From DAOTVC01 sp034437215 (GTDB taxonomy: Bacteria > Chloroflexota > Anaerolineae > B4-G1 > SLSP01): DNA of 64,000 bases. The stretch is taken from contig DAOTVC010000078.1 in assembly GCA_034437215.1 (NCBI GenBank), forward strand, positions 24,536 to 88,535, given 5' to 3'. Under the pieces are notes generated by a model. The model had not been told where the DNA came from. It did no database searches and worked only from the letters and a program-made list of their open reading frames with translations. This document shows positions 7,459-15,627 of this stretch, piece by piece. Numbering within the stretch: the first letter of the stretch is position 1; every line of letters begins with the position of its first letter. A program made the translations under genes and the position numbers.

Positions 7459-8463
7459 TCACCCCGACTGGCGCAGGGACTGCAACTCCTGAAAGAGCTC
7501 CTGCTCCCGTTCCGAGAGGTTCTGCGGCAGCTGCACCTGCACCCTGACGTAGAGGTCACCGCGTTGGGAGGGACTGCTCAGATGGGGCATCCCCCTTCCC
7601 CGCAGACGGAAGGTCTGTCCGTTCTGGGTCTCCGGCGGAATCCGCAGCATCACGGTCCGTCCGGCGGGTGTCGACACGGGGATCTCGCCCCCCAGGACGG
7701 CGGTGAAGAGGGAGACGTTCTGATCGGCGTAGAGGTCATCCCCTTGACGCTCAAAGCGCGGATCGGACTGCACCTGTACGACGAGATAGAGGTCACCCTG
7801 CGGACCGCCACGGATTCCCGGCCCGCCCGCACCGGCGATGCGCACGCGCGTACCGGTCGCCGCGCCTGCCGGGACCTTCACCTCGAGGCGGCGGCCCTCC
7901 AGTTGCAGGACGCGGGTCGCACCCTCGTAGGCCTCCTGAAGAGTGATCTGAAGGGGCTGCTCGTAATCCTGCCCCTTGCGAGGGCGTGGCTGCGGAGCTC
8001 GCCTGCCCCTCCCGCCGCCGAAGAGATCCTCGAAGCCGGTGCCCCCGGCCCCGGGGGAGACGCCGCCGTACCCGCCGAAGAGCTGTTGGAAGAAGTCGGA
8101 GAAGCCTCCCCCCCCCTCGCCTCCAAAGAGATCTTCAACGTTGCCGTAGTGCACGTAGGTCGGGCCACCTCGTCCTCCGGGTGCGCCCCCGGCCCACTGA
8201 CCCCAATCGAAGTCCTCAGGACGCCCTCCGCCCTGCTGCCAGCGCTGCCACTCCGACCCGAACTGGTCATAGAGCTTGCGCTTCTCGGGATCGGAGAGGA
8301 CCTCGTAGGCCTCGTTGACCTCCTTGAACTTCTCCTCGGCCTCCGAGGACTTGTTCATATCGGGGTGGTATTCGCGCGCCAGACGCCGGAAGGCCTTCTT
8401 GATATCCTTTTCGTCGGCGCTGCGCGAGACCCCCAGCATCTCGTAGTAGTCCTTGTAGTCCAT
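7459..8463 (-). CDS. DnaJ C-terminal domain protein (CbpA type, no zinc finger)
   Basis: Co-chaperone that stimulates DnaK ATPase through its J domain. Residues 1-70 are a complete J domain with HPD at 33-35. A Gly/Phe-rich linker follows (GGEGGGGFSDFFQQLFGG), then the two-part C-terminal substrate-binding domain (VTLQEAYEG-like ITLQEAYEGATR, and VPAGAATGTRVRIAG). The four CxxCxGxG zinc repeats of true DnaJ are absent, so this is the CbpA/type II form. 334 residues. It follows grpE and dnaK on the same strand and is likely part of their transcription unit. Confidence 0.93.
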   Translation of the reverse strand: MDYKDYYEMLGVSRSADEKDIKKAFRRLAREYHPDMNKSSEAEEKFKEVNEAYEVLSDPEKRKLYDQFGSEWQRWQQGGGRPEDFDWGQWAGGAPGGRGGPTYVHYGNVEDLFGGEGGGGFSDFFQQLFGGYGGVSPGAGGTGFEDLFGGGRGRRAPQPRPRKGQDYEQPLQITLQEAYEGATRVLQLEGRRLEVKVPAGAATGTRVRIAGAGGPGIRGGPQGDLYLVVQVQSDPRFERQGDDLYADQNVSLFTAVLGGEIPVSTPAGRTVMLRIPPETQNGQTFRLRGRGMPHLSSPSQRGDLYVRVQVQLPQNLSEREQELFQELQSLRQSG

Positions 8464-8539
8464 CTAGCCTCCTATACGGGTGAAGTGCAGTTGAAGCCGA
8501 CCTCAACGGGCTGAGGTCTTGCTCGAATCAGAAAACAGA

Positions 8540-9109
8540 CTACTTGCGGGCCACCACCACGCGTGCCGGTCGCAGAACGCGCTCCCCTATCCGGTAGCCG
8601 CGCTCCTCCTCGTCCACGATCAGCAGCTCCATCTGCTGACCCGGAACGGCAGGCACCATGGCCACGGCCTCATGCTTGTGGGGGTCGAAGGGTTTGCCCA
8701 ACACCTCCATCTCCTCCACGCCCTCGCGCCGGAGCAGCTTCTGCATCGCGTCGCAGGTCACCCGCACACCCTGATAGAGGGGATCGTCACGGTGCAAGCG
8801 AGCCAAAGCCCCGCGCAACCCATCGACGATCTCGAGAAAATCGCGCAGCAGATCGGCCTTCTCCTCGACAATCCGCTCCTCCGCGCGCCGCATCTGGCGA
8901 CGTTTGAAGTTCTCCATCTCGGCCTGCAGGCGCAGTACCTTCTCGCGCCAGTTGATCTCCGTACCGCCGGCCGGGGAAGAGCCGGGCTCAACAGTCCCCG
9001 GCTCCACGGTATCCGCGGCGACAGTGCTTTGATCCTGGACCCTCTCTCTGCTATCTTCATCCGCTTCAATAAGAATGCGGCGTCGCTTTGATTCTCGGTT
9101 TGGCGTCAT
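8540..9109 (-). CDS. grpE: Nucleotide exchange factor GrpE
   Basis: Exchanges ADP for ATP on DnaK. After a charged, disordered N-terminus the protein has the long coiled-coil (REKVLRLQAEMENFKRRQMR) and the beta-wing C-terminus with GVRVTCDAMQKLLRREGVEEM and the family signature FDPHKHEAVAMVP. The ATG at 9109 has AAGGTGAG immediately upstream; an ATG four codons earlier lacks a ribosome-binding site. 189 residues. It lies between dnaK and the dnaJ-like gene, a different order from the classical grpE-dnaK-dnaJ. Confidence 0.93.
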   Translation of the reverse strand: MTPNRESKRRRILIEADEDSRERVQDQSTVAADTVEPGTVEPGSSPAGGTEINWREKVLRLQAEMENFKRRQMRRAEERIVEEKADLLRDFLEIVDGLRGALARLHRDDPLYQGVRVTCDAMQKLLRREGVEEMEVLGKPFDPHKHEAVAMVPAVPGQQMELLIVDEEERGYRIGERVLRPARVVVARK

Positions 9110-9128
9110 ACTCACCTTCATGTGTAAC

Positions 9129-9156
9129 GAGGGGAGTGGTTTGGACCACTCCCCTC
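9129..9156 (-). promoter_or_regulatory. Stable hairpin between dnaK and grpE
   Basis: Perfect 12-bp stem GAGGGGAGTGGT / ACCACTCCCCTC with a 4-nt loop, located about 20 nt before the grpE start on the minus strand. There is no U-tract, so it more likely reduces read-through, sets an mRNA end or modulates grpE translation than acts as a full terminator. Confidence 0.6.
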
Positions 9157-9226
9157 ATCGCTAGTCGTCAATCCTGCTACGAATCGAGAAGAGCGTTACA
9201 CAGCCCGTCTCGTGCTCAGCACCGCG

Positions 9227-11182
9227 TTAGACCTCGCGGTACTCACCCTCGACGACGTCCGGTCCCTCAGGCTCCTGGGGCCCCTGATCGCCCTGCGGTC
9301 CGCCGGCCCCCGGTCCAACGTTGGGTCCCATGGGGCCATAGCCCGTGGGTTCACCCGGCTGCGGCCCACCCTGCTGACCGTACATCTGCTGTCCGAACTG
9401 CATGGAGGCCTCGCGCAACTCGTCCATGGCCTTACGGATGGCGGCTGCGTCGTCGGCATCCTTGAGCTGCTTCAGGCTCTCCAGACGCTCGCTGATGGTG
9501 TTACGCACGTCGTCGGGAACCTGCTCGGCCTGTTCGCGCAGCAGCTTCTCCATCTGGTAGATCAGAGCATCGGCCTCGTTGCGAGCGTCGACCAGGTCAC
9601 GGCGCTTGCGGTCCGCCGTCTCGTGCCGCTTGGCCTCGCTGATCAGGCGATCCACCTCGTCTTCATTGAGGTTGGTGGATGCGGTAATGGTGATGTTCTG
9701 CTCGCGCCCCGTCGCCTTGTCCTGCGCCGTCACGTTGAGAATACCGTTGGCGTCGATGTCAAAAGAGACCTCGATCTGCGGCACACCCCGCGGCGCGGGC
9801 GGAATGCCGTCCAGGCGGAACTGCCCGAGCAGCATGTTGTCCGCCGCCATCGGGCGCTCGCCCTGGAAGACCTTGATGTCGACCGCCGTCTGACCGTCCT
9901 CCGCGGTGGTGAAGGTCTCGCTCTTGCGGACGGGCACTGTGGTATTGCGGGGGATCAGCGTGGTCATCCGCCCCCCCAGCGTCTCCACACCCAGCGAGAG
10001 CGGGGTCACGTCCAACAGCAGGATGTCGGTGACGTCGCCCGAGAGGACACCCGCCTGGATGGCGGCGCCCACGGCGACGACCTCGTCGGGGTTCACACCC
10101 TTGTGCGGGTCCTTGCCGCCCGTGAGATCCCGGACCAGCTGCTGGATCATCGGCATGCGGGTCGCCCCGCCCACCAGAACCACCTCGTCCAGGTCCCCCG
10201 GCCCGATCTTGGCATCGGTCAAGGCCTTCTCGAAGGGGGTCCGGCAGCGCCCCACCAGGTCGTTGGTGAGCTGCTCGAACTTCGTCCGCGTCAGGCGGAT
10301 CTGCAGGTGCTTGGGACCGGAGGCATCCGCGGTGATGAAAGGCAGGTTGATCTCGGTCTCCATCATCGTGGAGAGCTCGATCTTCGCCTTCTCGGCTGCC
10401 TCACGGAGGCGCTGCAGGGCCTGGCGGTCACCGCTCAGATCGATCCCCTGATCGCGCTTGAACTCTCCCAGCATCCAATTGACGATGCGCTCGTCCCAGT
10501 CGTCACCGCCGAGGTGCGTGTCACCATTGGTGGCCTTCACCTCGATCATCCCCTCACTCACCTCGAGGATGGAGACGTCGAAGGTGCCGCCGCCCAGGTC
10601 GAAGACCAGGATGGTCTCGTCGACGTTCTTGTCCAGGCCGTAAGCCAGGGCGGCCGCCGTCGGCTCATTGATGATGCGTAAGACCTGGAGGCCCGCAATC
10701 TGCCCCGCGTCCTTGGTCGCCTGCCGCTGGCTGTCATTGAAATACGCCGGTACCGTGATCACGACCTCATTGACCGGCTCACCCAGATAAGCCTCGGCAT
10801 CCTTCTTCAGCTTCTGCAGGATCATCGCCGAGATCTCCTGGGGTGTGTAGACCTTGTCCACGGCAGGGACGCGCACGCGCGCGTCATTCTGGGACCCGGC
10901 GACGATCTCGTAGGAGACCATGTCTTGCGTAACCTCGACCTCAGGCTCATCAATACGCCGGCCCATCAACCGCTTCACCGAGTAGATGGTGTTGTCGGAG
11001 TTCACGACGGCTTGCCGCTTGGCAGGCACACCCACCATACGCTCACCGTTCTTGTTGAAGGCAACCACGGAGGGCAACAGACGACCACCCTCGGCCGTGG
11101 GGATGACGGTGGTAGAACCACCCTCCATAACCGCGACTACCGAGTTGGTCGTACCCAAATCGATGCCTACAATTTTACTCAT
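9227..11182 (-). CDS. dnaK: Molecular chaperone DnaK (Hsp70)
   Basis: ATP-dependent chaperone. It begins MSKIVGIDLGTTNSVVAVME, the Hsp70 phosphate-1 motif. The nucleotide-binding domain includes VFDLGGGTFDVSILE and VVLVGGATRMPMIQQ, then the linker region DILLLDVTPLSLG leads to the substrate-binding domain and a Gly/Pro/Gln-rich tail ending PDVVEGEYREV. 651 residues, slightly longer than usual because of that tail. The start is preceded by GGGGAGGATG. Upstream there is a terminator-like hairpin with five T residues. No CIRCE operator was found, so HrcA control is not indicated. Confidence 0.97.
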   Translation of the reverse strand: MSKIVGIDLGTTNSVVAVMEGGSTTVIPTAEGGRLLPSVVAFNKNGERMVGVPAKRQAVVNSDNTIYSVKRLMGRRIDEPEVEVTQDMVSYEIVAGSQNDARVRVPAVDKVYTPQEISAMILQKLKKDAEAYLGEPVNEVVITVPAYFNDSQRQATKDAGQIAGLQVLRIINEPTAAALAYGLDKNVDETILVFDLGGGTFDVSILEVSEGMIEVKATNGDTHLGGDDWDERIVNWMLGEFKRDQGIDLSGDRQALQRLREAAEKAKIELSTMMETEINLPFITADASGPKHLQIRLTRTKFEQLTNDLVGRCRTPFEKALTDAKIGPGDLDEVVLVGGATRMPMIQQLVRDLTGGKDPHKGVNPDEVVAVGAAIQAGVLSGDVTDILLLDVTPLSLGVETLGGRMTTLIPRNTTVPVRKSETFTTAEDGQTAVDIKVFQGERPMAADNMLLGQFRLDGIPPAPRGVPQIEVSFDIDANGILNVTAQDKATGREQNITITASTNLNEDEVDRLISEAKRHETADRKRRDLVDARNEADALIYQMEKLLREQAEQVPDDVRNTISERLESLKQLKDADDAAAIRKAMDELREASMQFGQQMYGQQGGPQPGEPTGYGPMGPNVGPGAGGPQGDQGPQEPEGPDVVEGEYREV

Positions 11183-11220
11183 TTGTCATCCTCCCCTGTC
11201 TTTAAATCATTCCACGTCAG

Positions 11221-11266
11221 AAAAAGGGAGCCCTTTTGCTCCCCATTACATCTCTTTAACAGTATA
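11221..11266 (-). terminator. Intrinsic terminator or attenuator in the dnaK leader
   Basis: On the minus strand GGGAGC (11243-11238), loop AAAAGG, GCTCCC (11231-11226), then TTTTT. A weak TATACT (11266-11261) lies only 17 nt upstream, so a transcript from it would meet the hairpin within its first bases. It could instead end transcripts arriving from the amylase gene. Confidence 0.55.
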
Positions 11267-11334
11267 GAGGATAAGTATTGGAAAAACATAAGCGATAAAT
11301 TAGAACCACGTAAACAGAGTAACCAGGCCTCATA

Positions 11335-11366
11335 AAGAGAGCTGCGAGGGACGTTCCCTCGCAGCT
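11335..11366 (-). terminator. Terminator after the GH13 gene
   Basis: Perfect 12-bp stem AGCTGCGAGGGA / TCCCTCGCAGCT (11340-11351, 11355-11366) with a 3-nt loop, followed on the minus strand by CTCTTTATG. It separates the amylase gene from dnaK. Confidence 0.7.
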
Positions 11367-11398
11367 GGTTGTAAGAGAGTTCAGCGTATAGGCGCCGA

Positions 11399-12853
11399 TT
11401 ACGCCCCCGTTGCTTGCCCCTCCAGGACGAGCGCGGAAAGAGCAGGGAGGATCCCCCTTAACAGTCCCGCCGAGGTTTTGAAGGCGGACGCGCTCCAGAC
11501 ATCCTTGAAGACCTCCAAGGTGGGGGCCAGCTCCGAGACATCGACGGCAAAGGCACGCTCCTGCTCACCGGCATTAAAGATGACGATCAGCGTCTCCTGC
11601 TCGTCCTGCCGTGCAAAGGCGTAGAGGTAATCCTCCGCCAAGAGCTGGACGTAAGCACCGCGACGCAGGACCGGATGGTCATGGCGCAGGGCGACGTAGC
11701 GGCGAAAAGCGTCCAGGAGCTCGACGTTCCAGCGAGCCTCATCCCAGGGAAAGGCCCGCCGGCTGTCGGGATCATGCCCACCCTCGAGCCCAATCTCATC
11801 ACCGTAGTAGATGCTGGGCGCACCGGGATAGGTCATCTGGAAGAGGGTGGCCAATCGCAGGCGCTCCTGCTCGCCGTGGACGACGGTCAAGAAGCGGGGT
11901 TCGTCGTGGCTGCTGAGCAGATTGTACTGCGCCTGCACAACCTCCCGATCGTAGAGCTCCAGGTCCCTCACCACCTGCTGCCCGAAGGCCCGGGCATCCA
12001 GTCGACGCAGGGCAAAGCCCCCGGGTCTCAGGCTGGTGTTGAGCGCGGAGCCTCCAAAGAAGCCCAGACAGGCACGGTTGAAGGGGTAGTTCATCACAGC
12101 GTCAAAGTGCTCCCCCTGCAGCCAGGAGCGTGCTTCACTCCAGATCTCCGCGAGGATGTAGGCCTCGGCGTTGACCCCCTTGACCCGACGGCGAAACTCC
12201 TCCCAGAAACCGGGGGTGGTGATCTCGAGGGGCACGTCCAACCGCCAGCCGTCAATGCCCTGGTGCAGCCAATACTCGGCGACGTCGTAGATGAACTCCC
12301 GGACGTCGAGGTTATCGGTATTGAGCTTCGGGAGCTCACGGTTGTTCCACCAGCAGGCGTAGTTCGCCGGGCGCTGTCCGTCGAAGGCGTAGAGAGGGTA
12401 GTTGGTGACGTAAAACCAGTTCACGTAGGGGGACTGTGCTCCGTTCTCCATGATGTGGTTGAACTGCAGAAAGCCCCGGCCGGCGTGGTTGAAGACGCCG
12501 TCAAGGACAACCCGGATGCCGCGGGCGTGGGCGGCCTCCAGCATCTCGCGAAAGGCAGCATTGCCACCGAGGATGGGATCCACGCTGTAGTAATCGTGGG
12601 TGTGATAGCGATGGTTAGCTGCGGAGGTGAAAATGGGATTGAAGTAGAGGGCGTTGATTCCCAGGGCCTCCAGGTAGTCGAGATGCTCCTTGACCCCGAG
12701 GAGATCTCCACCCTTGAAGCCGCGCACTGTGGGGGGCGTGTTCCACGGTTCAAGATTATTGGGTTTAGGCACTCGTTCACTAAAAGCGAAACGATCCGGG
12801 AAGATCTGGTAGAAGACGGCATCTTTGACCCAAGCCGGGGTATGAACAGTCAT
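11399..12853 (-). CDS. Glycoside hydrolase family 13 alpha-glucan enzyme
   Basis: Alpha-amylase-superfamily enzyme acting on alpha-1,4-glucans or maltodextrins. The (beta/alpha)8 catalytic domain is complete: region I VVLDGVFNH (116-123), nucleophile Asp206 in GWRLDVP, acid/base Glu236 in ILAEIW and transition-state Asp317 in SSHDEPR. There is no signal peptide and no N-terminal starch-binding domain, so it is cytoplasmic and probably a cyclomaltodextrinase/neopullulanase-like oligosaccharide hydrolase. 484 residues. It stands alone between the dnaK region and a DUF1461 gene; exact specificity is open. Confidence 0.9.
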   Translation of the reverse strand: MTVHTPAWVKDAVFYQIFPDRFAFSERVPKPNNLEPWNTPPTVRGFKGGDLLGVKEHLDYLEALGINALYFNPIFTSAANHRYHTHDYYSVDPILGGNAAFREMLEAAHARGIRVVLDGVFNHAGRGFLQFNHIMENGAQSPYVNWFYVTNYPLYAFDGQRPANYACWWNNRELPKLNTDNLDVREFIYDVAEYWLHQGIDGWRLDVPLEITTPGFWEEFRRRVKGVNAEAYILAEIWSEARSWLQGEHFDAVMNYPFNRACLGFFGGSALNTSLRPGGFALRRLDARAFGQQVVRDLELYDREVVQAQYNLLSSHDEPRFLTVVHGEQERLRLATLFQMTYPGAPSIYYGDEIGLEGGHDPDSRRAFPWDEARWNVELLDAFRRYVALRHDHPVLRRGAYVQLLAEDYLYAFARQDEQETLIVIFNAGEQERAFAVDVSELAPTLEVFKDVWSASAFKTSAGLLRGILPALSALVLEGQATGA

Positions 12854-12869
12854 GCATAACTCCTTAACA

Positions 12870-12925
12870 TAGTCGATTAGTCTTGTAGTCTTGTAGCCAG
12901 GTAGTCAGGCAGTCAAGTGGTCATC
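12870..12925. repeat. Degenerate 8-bp tandem repeat, 7 units
   Basis: Seven consecutive 8-bp units upstream of the GH13 gene: TAGTCGAT, TAGTCTTG (twice), TAGCCAGG, TAGTCAGG, CAGTCAAG and TGGTCATC. The consensus is TAGTCNNG. It lies in the GH13 5' region; function unknown. Confidence 0.7.
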
Positions 12926-13011
12926 GTTGTGCTCACAGGGCAGGAGCGAGCAGCAGTATCCTCAAAAAAGTCGAAGGTCAAAAGTCGTTACGTGTACACG
13001 GGTGTAAAGGA

Positions 13012-13713
13012 TCAGAGATCTGGAGCAGGAGCAGGAGCAGGGACTGCTTTCTCCCGTAGGAGACGGCGGGACATCATCCTCCCGACGAGGGCGAGGAGAA
13101 AGGCCGAGCCGGCGACCAGAGTGGTGACGTAGATGCCCGCGTCTTGCCAGAAGCGCATGGGAAAGAGGCGGATGAGCGTATCGGAGTAGGCAAAGACCCA
13201 GCTCTCCCCCTCAAAGAAGACGCGGTGCAGGGCGGTGAAGAAGTCCTCCCAGGAGAGCAACATCCAGAGCCCCAGCGTGAAGAGCAGCATCAGGGTGACG
13301 AGCCCCCCGTCGGAGAGGGCGCCCCACATCGCCGCCCCCCCCGCCTGTCGATAGAGTACCCACCCGCAGGCGAGAGCCACTACCAGAGCCACCAGAGCTC
13401 CCCAGGTGATCCGATCGTAGACCCGCTTGACATCATCCATGTGAGAGAGCTCCCTCTCGTCATAGGCGCGCTCACCGTTGGGCAAGCGCAGCACCCGCAG
13501 ACGATCAAGGTCACGGGGGAGATTAAGAAAAGCGATGGAGGCCTTCGCCAACCGCAACCGCTCCTCCCGCTCCAAGCCGTAGGGGTCGTCAGGAAAAGCG
13601 GAACGGCGGTACTCCCAGGCCGGGAACCAGGGACCGGTCAGGATGCGTACGGCACCCACGATCAGAATCACGGGCACCGCGATGACGATCAACAGACGCA
13701 ACAGTGGGCGCAT
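13012..13713 (-). CDS. Integral membrane protein, TIGR01906/DUF1461 family
   Basis: 233 residues with four predicted membrane segments: one at the N-terminus (LLIVIAVPVILIVGAVRIL), then after an extracytoplasmic stretch three more (VALVVALACGWVLY; LVTLMLLFTLGLWMLL; IYVTTLVAGSAFLLALV). The extracytoplasmic part carries ERELSHMDDVKRVYD, matching the conserved HM-DV motif of this family. Function unknown. I chose the ATG at 13713 because AAGGAGGG precedes it; a GTG six codons upstream is unlikely. The C-terminus ends in an Ala-Pro repeat (PAPAPAPDL) encoded by a short tandem repeat. Confidence 0.85.
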   Translation of the reverse strand: MRPLLRLLIVIAVPVILIVGAVRILTGPWFPAWEYRRSAFPDDPYGLEREERLRLAKASIAFLNLPRDLDRLRVLRLPNGERAYDERELSHMDDVKRVYDRITWGALVALVVALACGWVLYRQAGGAAMWGALSDGGLVTLMLLFTLGLWMLLSWEDFFTALHRVFFEGESWVFAYSDTLIRLFPMRFWQDAGIYVTTLVAGSAFLLALVGRMMSRRLLREKAVPAPAPAPDL

Positions 13714-13866
13714 CAGCCCTCCTTGAATCACTGGTCATTACCACGTGAGGCAGCTATCTTTATACCTCAAAAGCGGAATTTGGGTAGTCATCCCGCCCCC
13801 GAGTTCGCAGCGGGGCTGAGCGTCACATTTCCTTAACCCGCCCCTTCTTTTTCACGAGGCGACTTA

Positions 13867-13882
13867 TGTTATAATTGCATTT
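13867..13882 (+). promoter_or_regulatory. Extended -10 promoter of minC operon, leaderless start
   Basis: TGT TATAAT (13867-13875) is an extended -10 box; no convincing -35 is present. The distance puts the transcription start at or next to the A of the minC ATG (13883), leaving no room for a Shine-Dalgarno. Confidence 0.75.
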
Positions 13883-14554
13883 ATGAACCGACTGCCCTTG
13901 ACTCTCAAAGGAACTCCGCAGGGACTCCTGTTGCAGCCCAGAACTGACGACTGGGAGGAGCTGCTGGCCGCGCTTGCGGGGTCTCTGCGACAAGCGGAAG
14001 GGTTCTTCCGTGGCGGGCGCGTCTTCCTGGAGTTGGAACCCCAACAGCAGCTCACCGTAGTCCAGATGGAGGCGCTGCGCTCCCTCCTTGAGGAGCACGA
14101 GCTGCTTCTCGACGCCGTGCTGGGAGGGGACGCAGCCACCCAGAAGCTGGCCCGCTCCCACGGACTGCGCACCCGGCTGCCGACCAGCACAGCGCGCGCT
14201 CCGGTCGAGACGGCCGGGGAAGCGCTCTATGAGCAGCGCACATTGCGCTCCGGGCAGAGCCTTCACTTCCCCGGTCACGTCACCCTGGTGGGCGACGTCA
14301 ATCCGGGAGCCGAGATCGTGGCGGGGGGCAATGTCGTCATCTGGGGCCGGGCGCGGGGTGTTATCCACGCCGGAGCGCTGGGAAACAGAGCCGCGACCAT
14401 CTGTGCCCTGGATCTGAACCCCGCCCAGCTGCGCATCGCCGATCTCATCACGCGTCCTCCGGAGGGGTCAAGGCGGGGAGCGCCCCATCCGGAAGTCGCA
14501 CGCATTCGAGACAGAGCCATCGTTGTAGAATCTTGGACGGCAAGAGGGGAGTAG
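13883..14554 (+). CDS. minC: Septum site-determining protein MinC
   Basis: Inhibitor of FtsZ assembly, recruited to the membrane by MinD. The N-terminal domain (about 1-100) is the variable MinC_N type; after a short linker the C-terminal beta-helix begins at RSGQSLHFPGHVTLVGDVNP and carries GAEIVAGGNVVIWGRARGVIHAG, the diagnostic repeat. 223 residues. The ATG at 13883 is the first possible start and has no ribosome-binding site, because the -10 promoter box ends eight bases before it. First gene of minC-minD-minE-rodA. Confidence 0.92.
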   Translation: MNRLPLTLKGTPQGLLLQPRTDDWEELLAALAGSLRQAEGFFRGGRVFLELEPQQQLTVVQMEALRSLLEEHELLLDAVLGGDAATQKLARSHGLRTRLPTSTARAPVETAGEALYEQRTLRSGQSLHFPGHVTLVGDVNPGAEIVAGGNVVIWGRARGVIHAGALGNRAATICALDLNPAQLRIADLITRPPEGSRRGAPHPEVARIRDRAIVVESWTARGE

Positions 14555-14556
14555 GC

Positions 14557-15342
14557 ATGAAAGGCAAAATCATCACCATCACCTCCGGTAAAGGTGGCGT
14601 CGGCAAGACGACCACCACTGCAAACCTGGGCCTGGGATTAGCGATGCTCGGACGCCGGGTCATCTGTATGGACGCCGACATCGGCCTGCGCAACCTCGAC
14701 GTCATGTTGGGGCTGGAGAACCGCATCGTCTACGACATCGTCAACGTCGTGGAGGGGCATTGTTCGCTGCGCAAGGCGCTGGTGCGTGACAAGCGCTTTC
14801 CCGAGCTCCAAATTCTACCCGCCGCTCAGACGCGCGACAAGAGCGCGGTGACCGAGGAGGACATGGAGCGGGTCGCGAACGAAGCCGCCGAGGTCGCCGA
14901 CTACGTGATCATCGACTCCCCGGCGGGCATCGAGCATGGCTTCCGCTACGCCGTGCGCCCGGCCAATCTGGTACTTATCGTCACCAACCCGGAGGTCACC
15001 GCCGTGCGCGATGCCGACCGCGTCATCGGCCTGCTGGAGTCCGAAGGGCTGGCGCCCGCCAATCTCATCATCAACCGTATCAAGCCGGAGATGGTTCGCC
15101 GCAACGAGATGCTGGACGCCGATGCCATCGTCGATCTGCTCGCCATTCACCTTATCGGGCTGGTGCCCGAGGACAGCGCCATTCTGGCCGCCGGAAACCG
15201 GGGGCAGCCGGTGGTGCTCGATGAGCGTTCCGACGCCGGCGCAGCCTTCCGCAACATCACCCGCCGCCTGGAGGGTGAGGACGTGCCTTTTATCCCGCTC
15301 AAGGGACCATCCCTGCTTCAACGACTCTTTGGTGTACGCTAG
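14557..15342 (+). CDS. minD: Septum site-determining ATPase MinD
   Basis: Membrane-associated deviant Walker ATPase that positions MinC. GKGGVGKT at residues 11-18 is the P-loop with the signature lysine; VICMDADIGLRNLDV and VIIDSPAGIE follow. The C-terminal amphipathic membrane-targeting helix is KGPSLLQRLFGVR. 261 residues from the ATG at 14557, which has AGGGGAG upstream; an upstream in-frame start at 14533 would overlap minC. It begins 2 nt after minC stops and lies 12 nt before minE. Confidence 0.96.
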   Translation: MKGKIITITSGKGGVGKTTTTANLGLGLAMLGRRVICMDADIGLRNLDVMLGLENRIVYDIVNVVEGHCSLRKALVRDKRFPELQILPAAQTRDKSAVTEEDMERVANEAAEVADYVIIDSPAGIEHGFRYAVRPANLVLIVTNPEVTAVRDADRVIGLLESEGLAPANLIINRIKPEMVRRNEMLDADAIVDLLAIHLIGLVPEDSAILAAGNRGQPVVLDERSDAGAAFRNITRRLEGEDVPFIPLKGPSLLQRLFGVR

Positions 15343-15354
15343 AGGGGAGGAATC

Positions 15355-15618
15355 ATGGGTCTACTGAAATTTTTCCGCCGCCGTAAGGAAACGGGCAAAG
15401 AGATCGCCGCCGAGAGGCTGCGCCTCGTCTTGGCCCACGACCGCGCCAACATCTCCCCGGGGCTCCTTGAAGAGCTGAAGGATGAGATCATCGCCGTTAT
15501 CTCGCGCCACATGGACGTCGAGCCCGACAAGGTCCAGGTGAGCTTCAAGGAGGATCAACGTGAGACGCGGTTGGTCGCTGATATCCCGCTGAAGGGGCGG
15601 CGACGCGCAGGAGGGTAG
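15355..15618 (+). CDS. minE: Cell division topological specificity factor MinE
   Basis: Stimulates MinD ATPase and drives Min patterning. The amphipathic N-terminus MGLLKFFRRRKETG is the membrane-targeting segment; AAERLRLVLAHDRANISPGLLEELKDEIIAVISRHM is the anti-MinCD and dimerisation region and is closely family-like. 87 residues, normal length. AGAGGGGAGGA precedes the ATG. Confidence 0.95.
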   Translation: MGLLKFFRRRKETGKEIAAERLRLVLAHDRANISPGLLEELKDEIIAVISRHMDVEPDKVQVSFKEDQRETRLVADIPLKGRRRAGG

Positions 15619-15627
15619 AAGGGGAAC

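Noticed and set aside
7459..8463. Full DnaJ assignment
   Set aside because: The zinc-finger CxxCxGxG repeats are missing, so the CbpA-type label is used instead.
9212..10681. 489-codon plus-strand frame opposite dnaK
   Set aside because: Known behaviour of dnaK genes, whose antisense strand is often open; no domain seen and no ribosome-binding site.
11183..11340. CIRCE/HrcA operator upstream of dnaK
   Set aside because: No GAGTGCTAA or TTAGCACTC inverted repeat in the leader or in the rest of the region.
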